Below, piece after piece: positions 61,419 to 64,000 of a DNA stretch of 64,000 nucleotides. The stretch comes from Paenibacillus sp. R14(2021). GTDB lineage: Bacteria; Bacillota; Bacilli; Paenibacillales; Paenibacillaceae. A program made the position numbers and the translations under genes. How positions within the stretch are numbered: position 1 is the first letter of the stretch; each line of letters opens with the position of its first letter. The notes below the pieces were generated by a model, which worked only from the letters and a program-made list of their open reading frames with translations, did no database searches and was not told the DNA's origin. The stretch covers positions 3,748,501-3,812,500 of the forward strand of contig NZ_CP080269.1 of the NCBI RefSeq assembly GCF_019431355.1, given 5' to 3'.

Positions 61419-62972
61419 CTAACTCGATATTATGCTTTCGCCGTCTGATTGCCGTATTCGGTATTCCTGCGGCAGCTGACCGAACGACTTTTTGAACATT
61501 TTCGTAAAATAGCTGGGGTTCTCATAGCCGATTCGGCTCGCTATCTCGTAATTTTTGAGCGAAGTGGTCGTAAGCAGCCGCTTGGCCTGCTCGAGCCGCA
61601 CCGAAGTCAGGTAATCCCAGATGTTCATCCCTGTCTCTTTTTTGAAGAGCGAGCTGAAGTAATTCTTACTGACCGCGATATGAGCGCAAATCGACTCCAA
61701 GGAAATCTCCGTGTTGTAATGGGCTTGAATATACGCCTTCGCCTTCCGGATCAAGTCGCTGCCGCCGCTCGAACGCTGCTTCTCCTCCCCAGCCAGCTGC
61801 TGCAGGGAGGATGCCAGGTAATCGAGCAGCACATCGAGCGTCTTGCATCTCTTGATCGCCTCGAAGGTAACGGGCAGAATCGCTTCATGGTCGCCCTGCG
61901 AATGCTCCCAGTCCCTCGTTCTCAGTCGAATCAGGAGGCTGAAGACCAGCGAATAGATCTCGTCCGGGCGGAGCGGCGCTTCATGCAGGATCGAAGACAG
62001 CTTGCCGCGCCAATCCGGGCGGCCGAACGGGTCCGCTGCGATTTCTTCCAGCAGCGCTTGGGTTTGCTTGTAGACTTGGTGATGCATGTCGGCGTGCAGT
62101 GCGCCGAAGGGCGTCAGCTGATCGTATTCAAACACCTGCTCGGAGCTGAATAGAAACCGCCGGCCCAGCCCGTCCAGCGCTTCGTTGTACGCATCATGCA
62201 GATCGTTCGGCGCCGTCTTCAAGCCGCTTACGCCGACAACCACCTTCCAGCCAAGCTCCGACAGCAGCAACTCGGCAATACGGCTTCCGAAGCCCTCCGC
62301 CCTCTCCGCGATGCAGATCCATTCCTCATCCTGATGCTCGAATACGTATCCCCGAATGCCTTGCGACGTCAAGTCCGTAAGCAGCGCGCAGATGATTCGC
62401 TCAGAATTGGAGCTGGCCTCGTCCAAGTAAAGCAGCTGATCATTAACGGACGCGGGCTCGGTCTGAATGACGTACGCACGGAACTCGCGGGTTAGGCGGA
62501 TGCCCTCGCTCTCCAGCGTGCGGAGCAGCGCCGGAGTGCCGCTGCGCGTCGACAGCAGCTTGCGAAATGCAGCCTCTTGCGTGATAACCTTACTCTCAAG
62601 GTGCGATTTGACGGTGCTCGCGATCAGCTCTTCCAATTCAAGCTCGTCGATCGGCTTCACTAGAAAGCCCGAAGCCCCGTAACGAATCGCTTCTTTAGCA
62701 TATTGAAATTCGCCGTACGCACTCAAAATAATTGATTTCAACTGCGGGTGCGACTCCGAAAGCACCTTCAGCAGCTCGATGCCGTCCATCATCGGCATCT
62801 GGATATCTGTCAGAAGAATCTCCGGGTTCTCGCGCCGAACCATGTCAAGCGCCTCCTGCCCGTTGACCGCTTTCCCCACGATTTCGATACCGAGCTTCGC
62901 CCAATCGATGATGCATGCCATCATATCGAGCGTCAGCACTTCATCGTCGGCAATCACCATTTTTATCATCAT
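61419..62972 (-). CDS. YesN-type response regulator with AraC domain
   Basis: The 517-residue protein has a receiver domain (Asp9, Asp10, phospho-acceptor Asp56 in LLTDIQMP, Lys in GFLVKPID). A middle region of about 270 residues follows. The C-terminal AraC-type double helix-turn-helix reads LESICAHIAVSKNYFSSLFKKETGMNIWDYL and ASRIGYENPSYFTKMFKKSFGQLPQEYR. It pairs with the YesM kinase encoded upstream (four-base overlap) and probably activates the downstream binding-protein and permease genes. Confidence 0.94.
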   Translation of the reverse strand: MMIKMVIADDEVLTLDMMACIIDWAKLGIEIVGKAVNGQEALDMVRRENPEILLTDIQMPMMDGIELLKVLSESHPQLKSIILSAYGEFQYAKEAIRYGASGFLVKPIDELELEELIASTVKSHLESKVITQEAAFRKLLSTRSGTPALLRTLESEGIRLTREFRAYVIQTEPASVNDQLLYLDEASSNSERIICALLTDLTSQGIRGYVFEHQDEEWICIAERAEGFGSRIAELLLSELGWKVVVGVSGLKTAPNDLHDAYNEALDGLGRRFLFSSEQVFEYDQLTPFGALHADMHHQVYKQTQALLEEIAADPFGRPDWRGKLSSILHEAPLRPDEIYSLVFSLLIRLRTRDWEHSQGDHEAILPVTFEAIKRCKTLDVLLDYLASSLQQLAGEEKQRSSGGSDLIRKAKAYIQAHYNTEISLESICAHIAVSKNYFSSLFKKETGMNIWDYLTSVRLEQAKRLLTTTSLKNYEIASRIGYENPSYFTKMFKKSFGQLPQEYRIRQSDGESIISS

Positions 62973-64000
62973 GCACCTCTTAGCTCTGGAATGAGAATCG
63001 TTACGCAGGTCCCCTCATACACGGTGGAAGTGAATGTCATGCCGTATGGATGCCCGTATTTGTTGCGGATTCGCAGGTGCACGTTGCGCAGACCTAAGCC
63101 GCCCTTGTATCCTTCGTCCGACGCCTGCTGTGCCAGCTTCTCCGTTACAAGCGTCAGCTCCGCCGGGGTCATGCCTTTGCCGTTGTCCGCAATCCGAATG
63201 GCAATCCCGCCTGGCGCCTCTACCATTGTCAGCGTAATCAGGCCATCCTGCGCATTGCGAAACGCGTGCAGGATCGCGTTCTCGACGATGGGCTGCAGTA
63301 CGAGCTTCGGAATATAGCTGCGCCGGATCTCCGCAGGCACGAAGAATTCCGATTTGAATTTGCCGGGATACCGGTAATTCTGGATGTGCAGGTAATTCGT
63401 AATATGGTCGATCTCTTCCTGGACCGTGACCACGTCCTGATTGGGGTTGATCGCGTAGCGGAGCATATTCCCGATCAAGGTCACCATGCGGCTGATTTCG
63501 CTTGTCTTGCCCGTGACCGCCAGCGCTTTGATCGACTGCAGCGTATTGTACAGGAAGTGCGGGTTAATCTGGCTCAGCAGCATCTTGAGCTCCATGTCCT
63601 TGTTTTGCAGCTTATAACTGAAATTATCCTCGGTAAGCGCTTTAATATTAGAGATCATAGAATCGATCCGTCGGGTCAGCTTCTCGATTTCCTCCGTGCT
63701 GTTGTCGAACAGCACGACATCCGTCCGTCCGCTCTCGATCATGTACATACGGTTCATGAGGCGCAGCAGCGGCCGATTGATTCGGCTCGATATGAAGAAG
63801 GAAGCGACCACGACGAGCACGATTACGACGAGAATCGAAGCGACGACAATATAGCGGATCGGGGCGGTGTGCGCGTAAATCTCGTTGTACGGAATGTAGG
63901 CGGCCACTTTCCATTTGGTAATATTTAGCGTCGTGTAGACGACCAGGAAGCGGTTCGCCCCCTCCCCAAGCGACACATTGCCTTTATCCTGCTGAAAATA
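62969..64000 (-). CDS. YesM-type sensor histidine kinase (partial, 5' end outside window)
   Basis: The frame is open to the right edge; 343 codons are visible and the N-terminal sensor part is missing. Present are the end of an extracellular domain, one membrane helix (IVVASILVVIVLVVVASFF), a HAMP domain and the HisKA_7TM/His_kinase region with NPHFLYNTLQ. The N-box LQPIVENAILHAF and G-box segments IADNGKGM and GLGLRNVHLRI follow. It should sense an extracellular sugar signal and phosphorylate the YesN partner, whose ATG overlaps its end. Confidence 0.93.
   Translation of the reverse strand, partial: YFQQDKGNVSLGEGANRFLVVYTTLNITKWKVAAYIPYNEIYAHTAPIRYIVVASILVVIVLVVVASFFISSRINRPLLRLMNRMYMIESGRTDVVLFDNSTEEIEKLTRRIDSMISNIKALTEDNFSYKLQNKDMELKMLLSQINPHFLYNTLQSIKALAVTGKTSEISRMVTLIGNMLRYAINPNQDVVTVQEEIDHITNYLHIQNYRYPGKFKSEFFVPAEIRRSYIPKLVLQPIVENAILHAFRNAQDGLITLTMVEAPGGIAIRIADNGKGMTPAELTLVTEKLAQQASDEGYKGGLGLRNVHLRIRNKYGHPYGMTFTSTVYEGTCVTILIPELRGA

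Overview
The window is a stretch of chromosome from a GC-rich, spore-former-type Bacillota, most likely Paenibacillaceae (Paenibacillus or Cohnella-like). Grounds: consensus sigma-A promoters, strong AGGAGG-type ribosome sites, a YesM/YesN two-component pair driving a MalFG-type sugar ABC transporter, GlnRS in a Bacillota-like genome, stand-alone bacterial NO synthase, OhrR and CcdC homologues, a TPP riboswitch on thiC and GlnR/TnrA, LexA and Fur type operators. No rRNA, tRNA, CRISPR array, insertion sequence or prophage was seen. Both ends cut a gene: an alpha/beta hydrolase on the left and a YesM histidine kinase on the right.

Layout. 0.8-2.5 kb: AlkD and uroporphyrinogen-III synthase. 2.5-8.9 kb: a nitrate/nitrite assimilation island (nirB-nirD-hemD on the minus strand, a divergent ANTAR regulator, narK, then mobA). 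9-15.3 kb: glnS, then a MarR regulator with a heterodimeric ABC exporter. 15.3-20.6 kb: the thiamine operon thiC-thiE/thiS fusion-thiG-thiO behind a TPP riboswitch and a terminator. 20.6-29 kb: single genes (YceI, NeuD-like acyltransferase, OhrR, CcdC, YwbE, a DUF1450 protein under a Fur-type promoter, ferritin, TagA, a decapeptide-repeat protein, a Gmad2 lipoprotein and small enzymes). 29-49.4 kb: an RGG-tailed DEAD-box helicase, NO synthase, a Tet(M)-like GTPase, a nuclease-helicase with an SOS box, cold-shock protein, ThiF/MoeB, adenosine deaminase, two c-di-GMP enzymes, a PQQ-propeller protein and an acyltransferase. 49.4-64 kb: a myo-inositol catabolic operon iolG-D-E-B-C-A followed by a LacI regulator, and upstream of it a YesMN-controlled sugar ABC transporter.

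The most notable system is the nitrate island. The regulator at 5967-6524 has a clear RNA-binding ANTAR domain, but its receiver-like N-terminus lacks the phospho-accepting aspartate. The two transcription units flanking it, nirBD-hemD and narK, have the same architecture: a GlnR/TnrA box (TGTTAGAnATnTTGACA) merged with the -35 box, then two small hairpins with six-base loops carrying A at position 1 and G at position 4 (the ANTAR target signature), then an intrinsic terminator. This predicts two gates in series, nitrogen status at initiation and ANTAR antitermination at elongation. The nirB leader has a possible third switch next to its ribosome site.

Other points: ThiE is fused in frame to the sulfur carrier ThiS, with the free Gly-Gly end kept; an 807-residue XPD/DinG-type helicase carries an intact Cas4/RecB-like nuclease domain behind a LexA box; a perfect 15-bp inverted repeat buries the start of a truncated glycosyltransferase-like gene; and the iol operon has no transporter of its own. 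All calls come from reading the sequence by eye. Family names rest on remembered motifs, not on database searches.
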